Made by a program: the position numbers and the translations under genes. A DNA stretch of 64,000 nt from Hypericum androsaemum (lineage: Eukaryota > Streptophyta > Magnoliopsida > Malpighiales > Hypericaceae): positions 8,105,373 to 8,169,372 of the forward strand of contig OZ023199.1 in assembly GCA_963995505.1 (NCBI GenBank), in the 5' to 3' direction. The number at the start of each line of letters is the position of its first letter. Within the stretch, counting starts at the first letter, position 1. Below the pieces are notes generated by a model. That model saw only the letters and a program-made list of their open reading frames with translations, searched no databases and was not told the origin of the DNA. Shown here piece by piece: positions 10,696-20,780 of this stretch.

Positions 10696-10989
10696 GAATA
10701 AGTAGAATATTATTGATTGAAAAACGTGGGCTTTGCTCTCTTGGTTCTTCGGAACTGTTCGAACACAACGGAGGGATTCCGTCGAGTTCACTATCGACTT
10801 ATCAAGCGGATCTTCATCACCGTTTGTGGCGTCTTCGACATATCAAGGTTCTTTGTTTCAACTCAAGCAGTGGGTTGCGGTCTTAATACCAAGGTTCTTG
10901 TTTGGTTGTGAGCATCGGGTCGAGATCTCCATCAATCTGAACGTAGATAGATCCGGCTTTTGCGTGGATCCGTAACGAGATTCACATCA
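10696..10989 (+). repeat. B1 LTR, 3' part (5'-truncated by A1)
   Basis: This is the end of a B-family 5' LTR, finishing in GAGATTCACATCA and followed by a PBS (10992-11003, TGGTATCAGAGC). The missing start lies beyond the A1 insertion. Up to about 10920 it matches the B2 LTR type. From there to the end it matches the B3 type, so it looks like a mosaic. Confidence 0.85.
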
Positions 10990-11230
10990 GTTGGTATCAG
11001 AGCTTAGGCTCTACTTCAGATCATCTATCTTTAAATTTCGTTTTTATCATTAGTTTTCAGTTAGTTGTTCTTATTGTATTCTGAGTTGGAGAAAGAAAAA
11101 AAAATCAAAAAAAGAGTGAAAAATCCGGAAAAAGGAAAGAAAGCAAAGAAGGCAGCCTACAAAGGAAGAAAAGAGGCTGAAAAAAAAGTTTGCAAAAAAG
11201 TGGAAAGAAAAAAAAGGAGAATCTGCAAGG
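10990..11230 (+). other. B1 PBS and purine-rich leader
   Basis: The PBS TGGTATCAGAGC is at 10992-11003. An A-rich leader of about 225 bp follows, with no branch-point/T-tract acceptor like that of families A and C. The same leader occurs in B2, B4, B5 and behind the F LTR. Confidence 0.8.
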
Positions 11231-11712
11231 ATGTCTTATAACTACTCAAGAAGATCCGTTGAAGGTGTTGCACCATTGGTTGGTGATCCACACACGTTTA
11301 TGGATGCCCTTCTTAGTGGGATGAGGCATATAATGAGAACGGAGGTCAAGAAGCTCAGCGAAAAGGTGGACCGGATAGTGTGCAAACAAGAGAGGATACA
11401 AGTTGTTCCTAATGTATGCAGGGATACAAGAGCTCCACAAAGAAAGATTGGGGTCAGAGGTGAAAGCACTCTTAGAGTTACAGCATGGGATGATGAAGAC
11501 AGCTGGGAGAAACTTATGTCTTTGGCAAGGAAAATTGACTTCCATACAAGAGAAGTTAGTGAAGTACAACAAGAGAAGATCATTCAATCTAAGTGCAACA
11601 TTGAGGAAAAGGTATGTTGTTCTGAAATTGGTATGCCTTCAGATGAAGTTTTTGAAGAGGTTTTGACATGGGAGGAGTTTGGTGAATATTTCATTGATTT
11701 ATTTGATGGAGA
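11231..11712 (+). pseudogene. B1 orphan ORF, 3'-truncated
   Basis: This is the N-terminal half of the B-family protein, which I do not recognise beyond this family. It starts MSYNYSRRS, then has a helical Lys/Glu-rich segment (HIMRTEVKKLSEKVDRI) and an acidic segment with TWEEFGEYFIDLFDGD. The genuine frame ends at 11709-11712, where DNA switches to a minus-strand C-family LTR. The ORF then runs on to 11824 in unrelated sequence. No RT, protease or zinc knuckle is present. The short N-terminal coil suggests a gag-like role, which is inference. Confidence 0.75.
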
Positions 11713-12246
11713 CCGCAACCCACAAACTCGAGCCTTGCCAGAACCTTGGTTTGGAAGAACTGCAACCCAAGCAATGGAATTTCGTGAACCTATGGTCCAA
11801 GTCGAATCACGCCACAAACGATAATGGAAGAATCGTTTGATAAGTGAAAAGTTTCGCTCAAGCTAAGCAATGCAGCAATTAGCAAGAATACACAAGGAGT
11901 ATCTTAACTCACAAAAAATTATCAATCTCAAAAGTTCGTCCTCTTTTATTGCTAGGAAACCTCCTTATATAGGCTCCAAAGTACCAAAGTATTCCTAAAC
12001 AAGCTAACTCCTAAAAAGGAGTTCAAAGGCTGGCCAAAACTCTCTTTCCTAATCTAAGGATATATTGGCTGAATTATTCAACTAAATAAGAAATAATCTA
12101 AGCAAATAATATCTAATAGAATAACTAATAGCTGCACGTCCTAAACAAGTAGAAGCACGGAATAAATAGGCTGATTCTTCTTGATTCTCCATGTGTGCAT
12201 GCATCCAGAAGTTTACGTGCATGTCAAGCTTCCAAAATAGCCTCTA
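11709..12246 (-). repeat. C1 LTR fragment
   Basis: This is a family-C LTR in reverse orientation. It lacks its terminal ~55 bp at the B1 junction (four-base overlap GAGA at 11709-11712) and is interrupted at 12247 by B2. The match to 43490-44206 includes the TATA region (CTTATATAGGCTCC on this strand) and the coding tail end near 12235. The flank CTCTA (12242-12246) would be the left TSD of B2. Confidence 0.85.
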
Positions 12247-12681
12247 TGATATGAATATGAAGAGCACTCATATGATTATTTCAAGTGCCAATCTGACCAA
12301 GTGAGAGAGGACACACAAAGTGCTTCAAGTCATAACTTAATGGGCTGATTTCCAAGCATACTTTGGAGTGTTGGGCTCAAGCAAATTTATTAAAGTCCGT
12401 GGACCAAGAGCCACGAAATTCAGCTGAGTTTATGACCTTAATACAAGTTCTAGAAGGTCCATTCAGCAGCCAAGATCCACAAGAGTGATTCTCTCTGATT
12501 TGGGAATTCTATTTAGGAAGTTTATTTCAGCCATTAGTTTTGATTAGGAAGTTATATTCCAAAAACTCTTGGCTTATTTAGCTTGTTTGTCACGTTTGTA
12601 GCCTTCCTAAAAGGCAGAGATTTGTTTCCTTTTTAGTTTCCCTTTCTAGCCAGATTTTTAGGAGTTGTTTGATTTGGAATC
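12247..12681 (+). repeat. B2 5' LTR, first part
   Basis: This starts TGATATGAAT inside the C1 LTR and is split by element G at 12681. It continues at 18300-18655. It differs from B3-B5 LTRs over most of its length but shares the ends and the downstream leader and ORF, so I treat it as a B subfamily. Confidence 0.82.
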
Positions 12682-13198
12682 TGATGTAGCGTAGCGGAAA
12701 TAAGGTTATCCCTTAGGCTTTGGAATGGAAATTTACTAACTGAGGGCGAAGATGGTACGAAACACGGATGGAAACTTCAATCAAGCAACTCTCGTTGAAG
12801 ATCAAAGCGGGTTTGACGAGCAAACGGCCAGCTAGGGCAAAACGAAGGAACCATGCAAATCCATGCACGAACAATGTAATTCCAATTACGCTCACGGTAA
12901 TTCAGGGAATGGTCTCTGCCTGTATCCATTATTCGTCCACGAGATTTACATATAGGAGGCGGAACTCCGGCGAGCTTTAGGGAGGAGTTAAGACGAGCCT
13001 CCTCAGCTAACCAACGTCCACTTTAACCTCCTAATAAGTGGCATTAACGAGCCTTATTACAATCCCGGAAATGAAGGCAGAAATAAATAAGCACTCGGAC
13101 AGTTTCAAATGCAAATAACGAGAGTAAATGCAAATAACGAGCTGGTCCTTGCACGCCTTCATGCAGAATTAATGGATGCCGTGGATGTTCCTACATCA
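12682..13198 (-). repeat. G 3' LTR
   Basis: On the minus strand it starts TGATGTAGGAACATCC and ends CGCTACATCA. The pol frame runs 13 codons into it before stopping at 13159. The adjoining minus-strand polypurine tract AAGAAGAGGAGGA covers 13199-13211. Confidence 0.93.
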
Positions 13199-15918
13199 TC
13201 CTCCTCTTCTTGAAAACGAGCTTGTCCACGAGCGGCCAACTTGGATGGTAGAGGGAAAGCGTCGAAGTATGGTGACAAGTCCTTGACATTGAACGTACGA
13301 GAGACGCCAAAGTCGGATGGCAAATCAACGACATAGGCATTATTATTCACACGCCTCAGAATTTGATAAGGCCCGAACTTACGGGCTTGCAACTTGCCTC
13401 CCAAGTTACTTGGCATTCGCTCCTTGCGAAAATGAACCATAACTTGCTCACCCGGCTGGAAAATTAGTTCTTTGCGGTGTGCATCAACTCGTGCCTTCTC
13501 CTTTTGGTAAGCATCCTCCAACTTCTGGCGCACCTGGTCAATGACTTGTTGAGCTTGTTCTGCAAAGGTTATAGCACTTGGATTGCTCGGTGAAGGCCTT
13601 GTCACCGTAGTAACATCCACAATGTGATTCGGCTCTTTTGTATACACCAAAGAGAATGGTGTCTTGCCAGTTATACGATGCGTAGCACCATTATATGCGA
13701 ACTCAGCAATCGGCAAGGCCAAGTCCCATTGTCTTTTCTTCTCATGACAAAGACTACGAAGCATGCTGCCGAGGGTTCGGTTGGTCACCTCCGTTTGGCC
13801 ATCGGTTTGGGGATGAGCCGTAGAGCTAAACTGCAAGGTAGCATCAAACGTTTTCCACAATGTTTTCCAAAAACTTGCCAAGAATTTAACATCACGATCT
13901 GAGACGATGGTCCTCGGAACTCCATGCAAGCGCACAACTTCTTTGAAAAACAACTTGGCCACACCATGTGCATCATTCGTCTTTCTACATGGCACAAAGT
14001 GAGCCATTTTAGAGAGTCTATCAACAATGACAAAGATGGAATCAACTCCACGCGGTGTGCGGGGCAGACCTAGCACGAAGTCCATGCTAATGTCCTCCCA
14101 AATAGCTTTTGGAACAGGTAAAGGCATGTAGAGTCCCGTGTTGTGCACGGTGCCTTTGGTTTCTTGGCAGACACCGCAATGTTTCACCATATTTTCCACG
14201 TTCTTGCTCATTTTAGGCCAATAAAAACGAGAAGACAATGAGCTCAATGTCTTATCACGCCCAAGGTGCGCGGAAAGTCCTCCACCGTGCATCTCCCACA
14301 TGAGTTGCTCACGTAGGGAAGTCCTTGGAATGCAAAGCTGCGCCCCCTTCATCAACAGACCTTCGTGCAAGAAGTAGTCATCTACGCCTTTTCCATTCTG
14401 GCACTTCTCCCACAAATCACCGAAGTCCTCATCACCTTCGTATTGCTCTGTCAAACACTCAAATGCGGTGATATAGCCACGCAACTCAACAAGCAGGCTT
14501 TCTCTTCTGCTCAATGCGTCGGCAACCACGTTCAAGGTCCCACTCTTATGCATTATTTTGAAGGGAAACTTCTGAAGGTAAGTGATCCAGCGAGCATGCA
14601 TATGATTGCTCAGCTTCTGTTGATCCTTCAAAAATTTGAGAGCCTTGTGATCCGTATACAAAACGAACTCCTTCCCGATCAAGTAATGCTCCCAAGTTTT
14701 TAATGCCCTAAACATGGCATAAAACTCTTGCTCGTAGGTCGTCCAAGTCTGCCTATGCGTGCTCAACTTCTCACTAAAGAAAGCCACGGGGCGTTTCTCT
14801 TGAGTTAACACCGCACCAATGCCAACTCCACACGCATCAACTTCAACCTGAAACAACTTAGAAAAATCAGGTAAGGCAAGTACCGGAGCTGTGCTTAGCT
14901 TCTCCTTTAACTTCGTGAAAGCTCGATCAACCTCTTCATCCCATGCAAACGGAACTTGCTTCTTGAGCAAGGTAGTAAGTGGAGCCGCAACCACACTGAA
15001 ATTGCGGATGAACCTTCGGTAGAAACTCGCCAAACCAAGGAAACTCCTTACTTGTTTAACATTTGTAGGGGTTGGCCATGTCATGATTGCTTCAATTTTT
15101 GCTTCATCGACGTGCACTCCGTCGCTTCCCACAACAAACCCTAAAAACAGCACACTTTCTTTCCAAAACAAGCACTTCTTCAGATTGATCACGAGGCTGT
15201 GACTACGTAAAGCCTCAAAAACTTGCTTCAAGTGCTCCAAATGCTCCTTCTCTGACTGACTATACACCAATATGTCGTCGAAATACACGACCACGCACTG
15301 GTCCAGGAATGGTTTCAAGACTTGGTGCATAAGTCTCACAAACGTACTTGGAGCGTTGGTCAATCCAAATGGCATGACGAGCCATTCGTACAAGCCATCA
15401 CGCGTCTTGAACGCAGTCTTCCATTCATCACCAGGTCGAATACGAATCTGATGGTAACCACTTTTGAGGTCAATCTTTGAAAAGATCGCTGCTCCACTCA
15501 GATTGTCAAGCATGTCGTTCAACCGAGGAATAGGAAACCTATAGCCCACCGTGATCTTGTTGATTGCTCGGGAGTCCACACACAAACGCCACGAGCCGTC
15601 CTTCTTAGGCACAAGAAGTGCTGGTACTCCACACGGACTTACACTTTCTTGAATAAAACCCTTCTCAAGAAGCTCTTCCACTTGCCCGCGTAATATCTGA
15701 TTCTCTTGTGGACTCATGCGGTAGTGTGGAAGGTTTGGTAACGACGCGCCAAGAATCAAATCAATAGCGTGCTGAATATCACGCAATGGTGGTAAACCGT
15801 TCGGAAAATCACCCTTAGCAATCTCAGGATATTCTTGCAACAACTTCTTTACGTGTGCGTGCAAACTGTCCCAACCTTCTTCATGATCATGCACGTCACG
15901 AGCAACCAAAACATGACA
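13159..15918 (-). pseudogene. G pol: RT, RNase H, integrase (after in-frame UGA)
   Basis: This is in the same frame as the gag-protease ORF upstream, separated only by UGA at 15919-15921. Counting from 15909, it has RT with YFDD near residue 211, then RNase H (EVDACG, YTDHKAL). Integrase follows with HHCC finger, catalytic D610, D671 and E707 (D-X35-E), and a GPY module near the end. The last 13 codons lie in the LTR. The apparent methionine at 15909 is not a credible start because homologues D and H read straight through this region. If the UGA is not suppressed, this part is untranslated. Confidence 0.9.
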
Positions 15919-17595
15919 ACCTCAGAATTCCCGAATAGATGCGAGCATCAGTTTATGAGAAGTTACCAAATTTGTGGAGCGCACGGCACGATTTGACTTG
16001 ATCTTTTCTTGCTTCGGCTTGGCAGGCAATAACGTGAATTGTTGGCCACCTTTCTTCACTTCATAGGTGTTCTCTTTGCCCTTATGCAGTGCCTTGTTAT
16101 CGTATTCCCAGGGGCGTCCCAACAGGATATGGCACGCATCCATATCAAGCACGTCACATACAACCATGTCCTTGTACTTCCCAATGGAGATAGGAACTTC
16201 GCACTTTGAGGTCACCTTAATTCCTCCTCCTGATTTAACCCAGCCAATAGAGTAAGGCTCGGGATGTGGCAAGGGTTTCAGACCAAGTTTGTCAACAACT
16301 TGTTTGCTCACGAAGTTCTCTTGACTCCCTCCGTCTATGATTACGTCACACACATTTTCTCCAACGTGACAACGTGTGCGGAATAGGCTATGACGTTGTG
16401 AATCGTCTTTCTTGGCCGTAACAAGAGCCAACTTCCTTAAAACGCCACAATACTCCCCGCTATCCTCAGAGTCATTGCGATCTTCTTCGCTACTTGCATC
16501 AACAGGCGCACAAACGTATGCTCCAAGACTCTCTTCTTCCGAATCTTCTCGTTCAACCAATTGGTTGAATTTTCTTTTTGGACAATCACTTGAAATATGT
16601 CCCAGTTCGTTGCACTTATAACATCGCAATTTAGAAGTTGATTTGGTCTCAACCTCTTTCCCCTTTCTTTGCGAAGTTTCTGAAGCAACTTTCGGATTGG
16701 TTGATGCCTTTGGGTCACTCTTTTGAATTGTAGTCTTATCCGAATTCTTGCCAAAATTAGAACTTCCTCCTGAACCTGAATAACGCGTAGACACAACACG
16801 TTTCTTCTTCAAAGCCGCACCAATTTTTCGTGCTTTTGCACAAGCATCCTGAAAATAGAGAAACGTATCAAATTCCATGCGTTGCTTGACTTCATAGTGC
16901 AAGCCATCAATGAACCGTGCGATCATTTGATCTTCGTTGTCTTCCATGTTGTTTCTTGTTGCCAAACGAATGAATTCAGTCACGTACTCTTCCACGGATC
17001 TGCTCCCCTGCACGCACGTCAGAAATTGCGTATATAGGGTTTGGTTGTAATCCGCGGGCAGAAACCTTTCGCGTAACGCCTGCTCCATCGAAGGCCAATC
17101 ACGAATAGGTAAATCGCCACGCCTTCTTCTTGTTTCCTGCTCCTTACGCCACCAAACGGCTGCCCCAGATTCGAGTTTGAAGGCGACGTAGTTCACCTTT
17201 TGCTCTTCGGATAGATCCATGCAGTCGAAATATTTTTCAACCGAATCAATCCAATTTAGGAATCCCTCGACGTCCAATTCTCCATAAAATTTCTCAATAT
17301 TCATCTTGAAGGGTCGATCTATACGCCTGAATTGTTCAACTTCCTCTCCACGTCCTCCGCGTCCTCGGCCTCTTGGACCTCGTACACCACGTCCTCCCCT
17401 TCTTGCAAGGAGCGTAGCATCCGAATCCGCACCTTCCTCTTCTTCAAGATTCGCTCGGACTTCAGGTTGTGGTGCAACGGGTGGATGTTGAATTGCTAGG
17501 TTATCCAAACGAGTGAGAATGGCCTGAATGGCATTCTCAATGTTTGTAAACCTCTGATTCATATCCGGACGTTGGTTATGATCTGGGTCCGCCAT
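15919..17595 (-). CDS. G gag-protease ORF, ends at UGA
   Basis: Gag starts [16 protein letters not shown], a group-2 start shared with D. Next come a basic Gly/Arg-rich stretch and the gag core (about residues 95-260). The CCHC knuckle [14 protein letters not shown] is at 325-338 and the protease has D421 in DGGS. The frame stops at UGA 15919-15921, where homologues carry coding sequence (REAGC in D), so this is probably a nonsense change within pol rather than a normal gag/pol border. The start is 168 nt from the PBS; there is no long leader. Confidence 0.88.
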
Positions 17596-17763
17596 GCCTC
17601 TGCTCGGATTTTAGTGGTGTTAGGTTTGATAAAAGGGACACGGATCGATGGATCACGTAATCCTGTGGATCGGCTCGTAGATGGGGTCTCTCACAACTTG
17701 CTGCGGTGATAATGTCCTCTCCTCTCACTCTCAATCTAGGAATTGAGATGATCTCAGCCAAAA

Positions 17764-17775
17764 GCTATGATACCA
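17764..17775 (-). other. G primer binding site
   Basis: On the minus strand this reads TGGTATCATAGC, two bases from the LTR end. It is the initiator-Met tRNA site with one change (T for G at position 9). Confidence 0.85.
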
Positions 17776-17777
17776 CG

Positions 17778-18294
17778 TGATGTAGCGTAGCGGAAATAAG
17801 GTTATCCCTTAGGCTTTGGAATGGAAATTTACTAACTGAGGGCGAAGATGGTACGAAACACGGATGGAAACTTCAATCAAGCAACTCTCGTTGAAGATCA
17901 AAGCGGGTTTGACGAGCAAACGGCCAGCTAGGGCAAAACGAAGGAACCATGCAAATCCATACACGAACAATGTAATTCCAATTACGCTCACGGTAATTCA
18001 GGGAATGGTCTCTGCCTGTATCCATTATTCGTCCACGAGATTTACATATAGGAGGCGGAACTCCGGCGAGCTTTAGGGAGGAGTTAAGACGAGCCTCCTC
18101 AGCTAACCAACGTCCACTTTAACCTCCTAATAAGTGGCATTAACGAGCCTTATTACAATCCCGGAAATGAAGGCAGAAATAAATAAGCACTCGGACAGTT
18201 TCAAATGCAAATAACGAGAGTAAATGCAAATAACGAGCTGGTCCTTGCACGCCTTCATGCAGAATTAATGGATGCCGTGGATGTTCCTACATCA
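17778..18294 (-). repeat. G 5' LTR
   Basis: A 517-bp copy of the left LTR, preceded on the minus strand by the TSD and followed by the PBS. A possible TATA region lies around the ACATATAGGAGGC stretch (plus-strand reading). Confidence 0.93.
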
Positions 18295-18299
18295 GAATC

Positions 18300-18655
18300 T
18301 CTTTGTAATATTGAGCCTATTTATAGAGGCTTATGCAATGAGAAAAGGAGAATATTATTGATTGAAAAACGTGGGCTTTGCTCTCTTGGTTCTTCGGAAC
18401 AGTTCGAACACAACGGAGGGATTCTGTCGAGTTCACCATCGACTTATCAAGCGGATCTTCATCACCATTTGTGGCGTCATCGACATATCAAGGTTCTTTG
18501 TTTCAACTCAAGCAGCGGGTCGCGGTCTTAATACCAAGGTTCTTGTTTGGTTGTGAGCATCGGGTCGAGATCTCCATCACGAACTGATCTAGAACGATCT
18601 GGGATTTCACGCTTTGTGGCCGGGTCTCGTCGCATCGTTGGCGGGGTTCGTATCA
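18300..18655 (+). repeat. B2 5' LTR, second part
   Basis: This resumes after the right GAATC of element G and ends GGGGTTCGTATCA at 18655. The PBS TGGTATCAGAGC follows at 18658-18669. Joined to 12247-12681 it gives an LTR of about 790 bp. Confidence 0.82.
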
Positions 18656-20780
18656 TTTGGTATCAGAGCTTAGACTTCTATTTCAGTTCTATCTATCCTT
18701 TAAATTTCGTTTTTATCATTAGTTTTCAGTTAGTTGTTCTTATTGTATTCTGAGTTTGAGAAAGAAAAAAAATCAAAAAAAGAGAGAAAAATCCGGAAAA
18801 AGGAAAGAAAGAAAAGAAGGCAGCCTACAAAGGAAGAAAAGAGGCTGAAAAAAAAGTTTGCAAAAAAGTGAAAAGAAAAAAAAGGAGAATCTGCAAGAAT
18901 GTCTTATAACTACTCAAGAAGATGCGTTGAAGGTGTTGCACCATTGGTTGGTTGATATGAATCTGATTAGCAAGAAGATTAATTTCGTTTTTGAGGTTTT
19001 TGAGTCTGTTTAGGAAGTTAATTATATGTTATTTTTGTTTTATAAGAATTATAGTCTATTTAGGAAGTCAATAATGTGAGAATTTCGTTTCTTTAAGAGT
19101 TCAAGTCAGTTTAGGATGGTGATTATGTGATAATCACGTTTTTAGCAATCATAAGAGTACTAGACTTGTTTTCCTTTTTAGTTTCCTATTTTTAAGTCAT
19201 ATTTATCTAGTTAGAAGTTATATTTAATTAGGAATCTCTTTGTAACAATCTGCCTATATATATAAAGGCTTTATCAATGAGAATGAGGAGAATAATTTGA
19301 GTACAAAAAACGTGGGCTTTGCTCTCTTGGTTCTTCGGAACTGTTCGAACACAGCGGAGGGATTCCGTTCGTTCACCTACGACTTATCAAGCAGATCTAC
19401 ATCACCGTTTGTGGCGTGTTCATCAAATCAAGGTTCTTGTTTCCCTACAGCAGCGGGTCGAGGTTGTTCATACCGAGGTTCTTGCAAAGGTGCAAACAAC
19501 GGGTCGAGATTTCCATCAATCTGAACGTAGATAGATCCGGCTTTCGCGTGGATCCGTCACGAGATTCACATCATTTGGTATCAGAGCTTAGGTTCTACTT
19601 CAGATCATCTATCTTTAAATTTCGTTTAGAAGATTAATTTCGTTTTTGAGGTTTTTGAGTCTATTTAGGAAGTTAATTATATGTTATTTTTGTTTTATAA
19701 GAATTATAGTCTATTTAGGAAGTCAATAATGTGAGAATTTCGTTTCTTTAAGAGTTCAAGTCAGTTTAGGAAGGTGATTATGTGATAATCACGTTTTTAG
19801 CAATCATAAGAGTACTAGACTTGTTTTCCTTTTTAGTTTCCTATTTTTAAGTCATATTTATCTAGTTAGAAGTTATATTTAATTAGGAATCTCTTTGTAA
19901 TAATCTGCCTATATATATAAAGGCATTATCAATGAGAATGAGGAGAATAATTTGAGTACAAAAAACGTGGGCTTTGCTCTCTTGGTTCTTCGGAACTGTT
20001 CGAACACAGCGGAGGGATTCCGTTCGTTCACCTACGACTTATCAAGCGGATCTACATCACCGTTTGTGGCGTCTTCATCAAATCAAGGTTCTTGTTTCCC
20101 TACAGCAGCGGGTCGAGGTTGTTCATACCGAGGTTCTTGCAAAGGTGCAAACAACGGGTCGAGATTTCCATCAATCTGAACGTAGATAGATCCGGCTTTC
20201 GCGTGGATCCGTCACGAGATTCACATCATTGGTGATCCACACACGTTTATGGACGCCCTTCTTAGTAGGATGAGGCATATAATGAGAACGGAGGTCAAGA
20301 AGCTCAGCGAAAAGGTGGACCGGATAGTGTGCAAACAAGAGAGGATACAAGTTGTTCCTAATGTATGCAGGGATACAAGAGCTCAACAAAGAAAGATTGG
20401 GGTTAGAGGTGATAGCACTCTTAGAGTTACAGCATGGGATGATGAAGACAGCTGGGAGAAACTTATGTCTTTGGCAAGGAAAATTGACTTGCATACAAGA
20501 GAAGTTAGTGAAGTACAACAAGAGAAGATCATTCAATCTAAGTGCAACATTGAGGAAAATGTATGTTGTTCTGAAATTGGTATGCCTTCAGATGAAGTTT
20601 TTGAAGAGGTTTTGACATGGGAGGAGTTTGGTGAATATTCCATTGACTTATTTGATGGAGATTATTTTGATGACCATACCATGTCACTACTTTACCTAAG
20701 AGATTTATTTGACGAATCATCTGTGGTGGATATTGTTCACATGAAGAAGTGCACAATTCCTATTGATGGTGAACATGAAG
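18656..20780 (+). pseudogene. B2 leader and orphan ORF (split by B3, 3'-truncated)
   Basis: The leader (18656-18898) is followed by the MSYNYSRR ORF from 18899. B3 interrupts it after 18 codons (18953-20228), and it resumes at 20234 once one TTGGT is removed. The protein continues past the point where B1 is cut and shows TWEEFGEYSIDLFDG, then MSLLYLRDLFDES and VHMKKC. At 20780/20781 it joins family-A gag sequence. The open frame then runs to 20842 only because A is read out of frame. B2's own 3' end is lost. Confidence 0.8.
18953..20228 (+). mobile_element. B3: internally deleted B element with two LTRs
   Basis: TSD TTGGT (18948-18952 and 20229-20233) flanks a complete 621-bp LTR (18953-19573). 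Next come a PBS (19576-19587) and only ~54 bp of interior. A second LTR (about 19628-20228) lacks its first ~24 bp. The junction AAATTTCGTTT/AGAAG at ~19627 has a short overlap between leader and LTR sequence, pointing to deletion after insertion. LTRs carry TATATATATAAAGG (about 19255-19268). I count about six differences between the two LTRs. Confidence 0.9.

Larger units (their letters stand above)
12682..18294 (-). mobile_element. G: complete, young Ty3/gypsy element
   Basis: Both 517-bp LTRs are present, with TSD GAATC (12677-12681 and 18295-18299). There is a PBS (17764-17775 minus, TGGTATCATAGC, one mismatch to the usual iMet site) and a polypurine tract next to the left LTR. I see a single LTR difference (G at ~12867, A at the matching right position), so insertion is recent. 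It sits in the B2 LTR. Coding is complete apart from one in-frame UGA between protease and RT. Confidence 0.95.

Noticed and set aside
11713..11824. C-terminal 37 residues of the B1 open frame as part of the B protein.
   Set aside because: They are the reverse complement of the family-C LTR; the same residues appear at 44038-44223 and 63214-63540.
15900..15909. Methionine at 15909 as a separate pol start in G.
   Set aside because: Homologues D and H are continuous here and the frame is identical to gag; only a UGA separates the parts.
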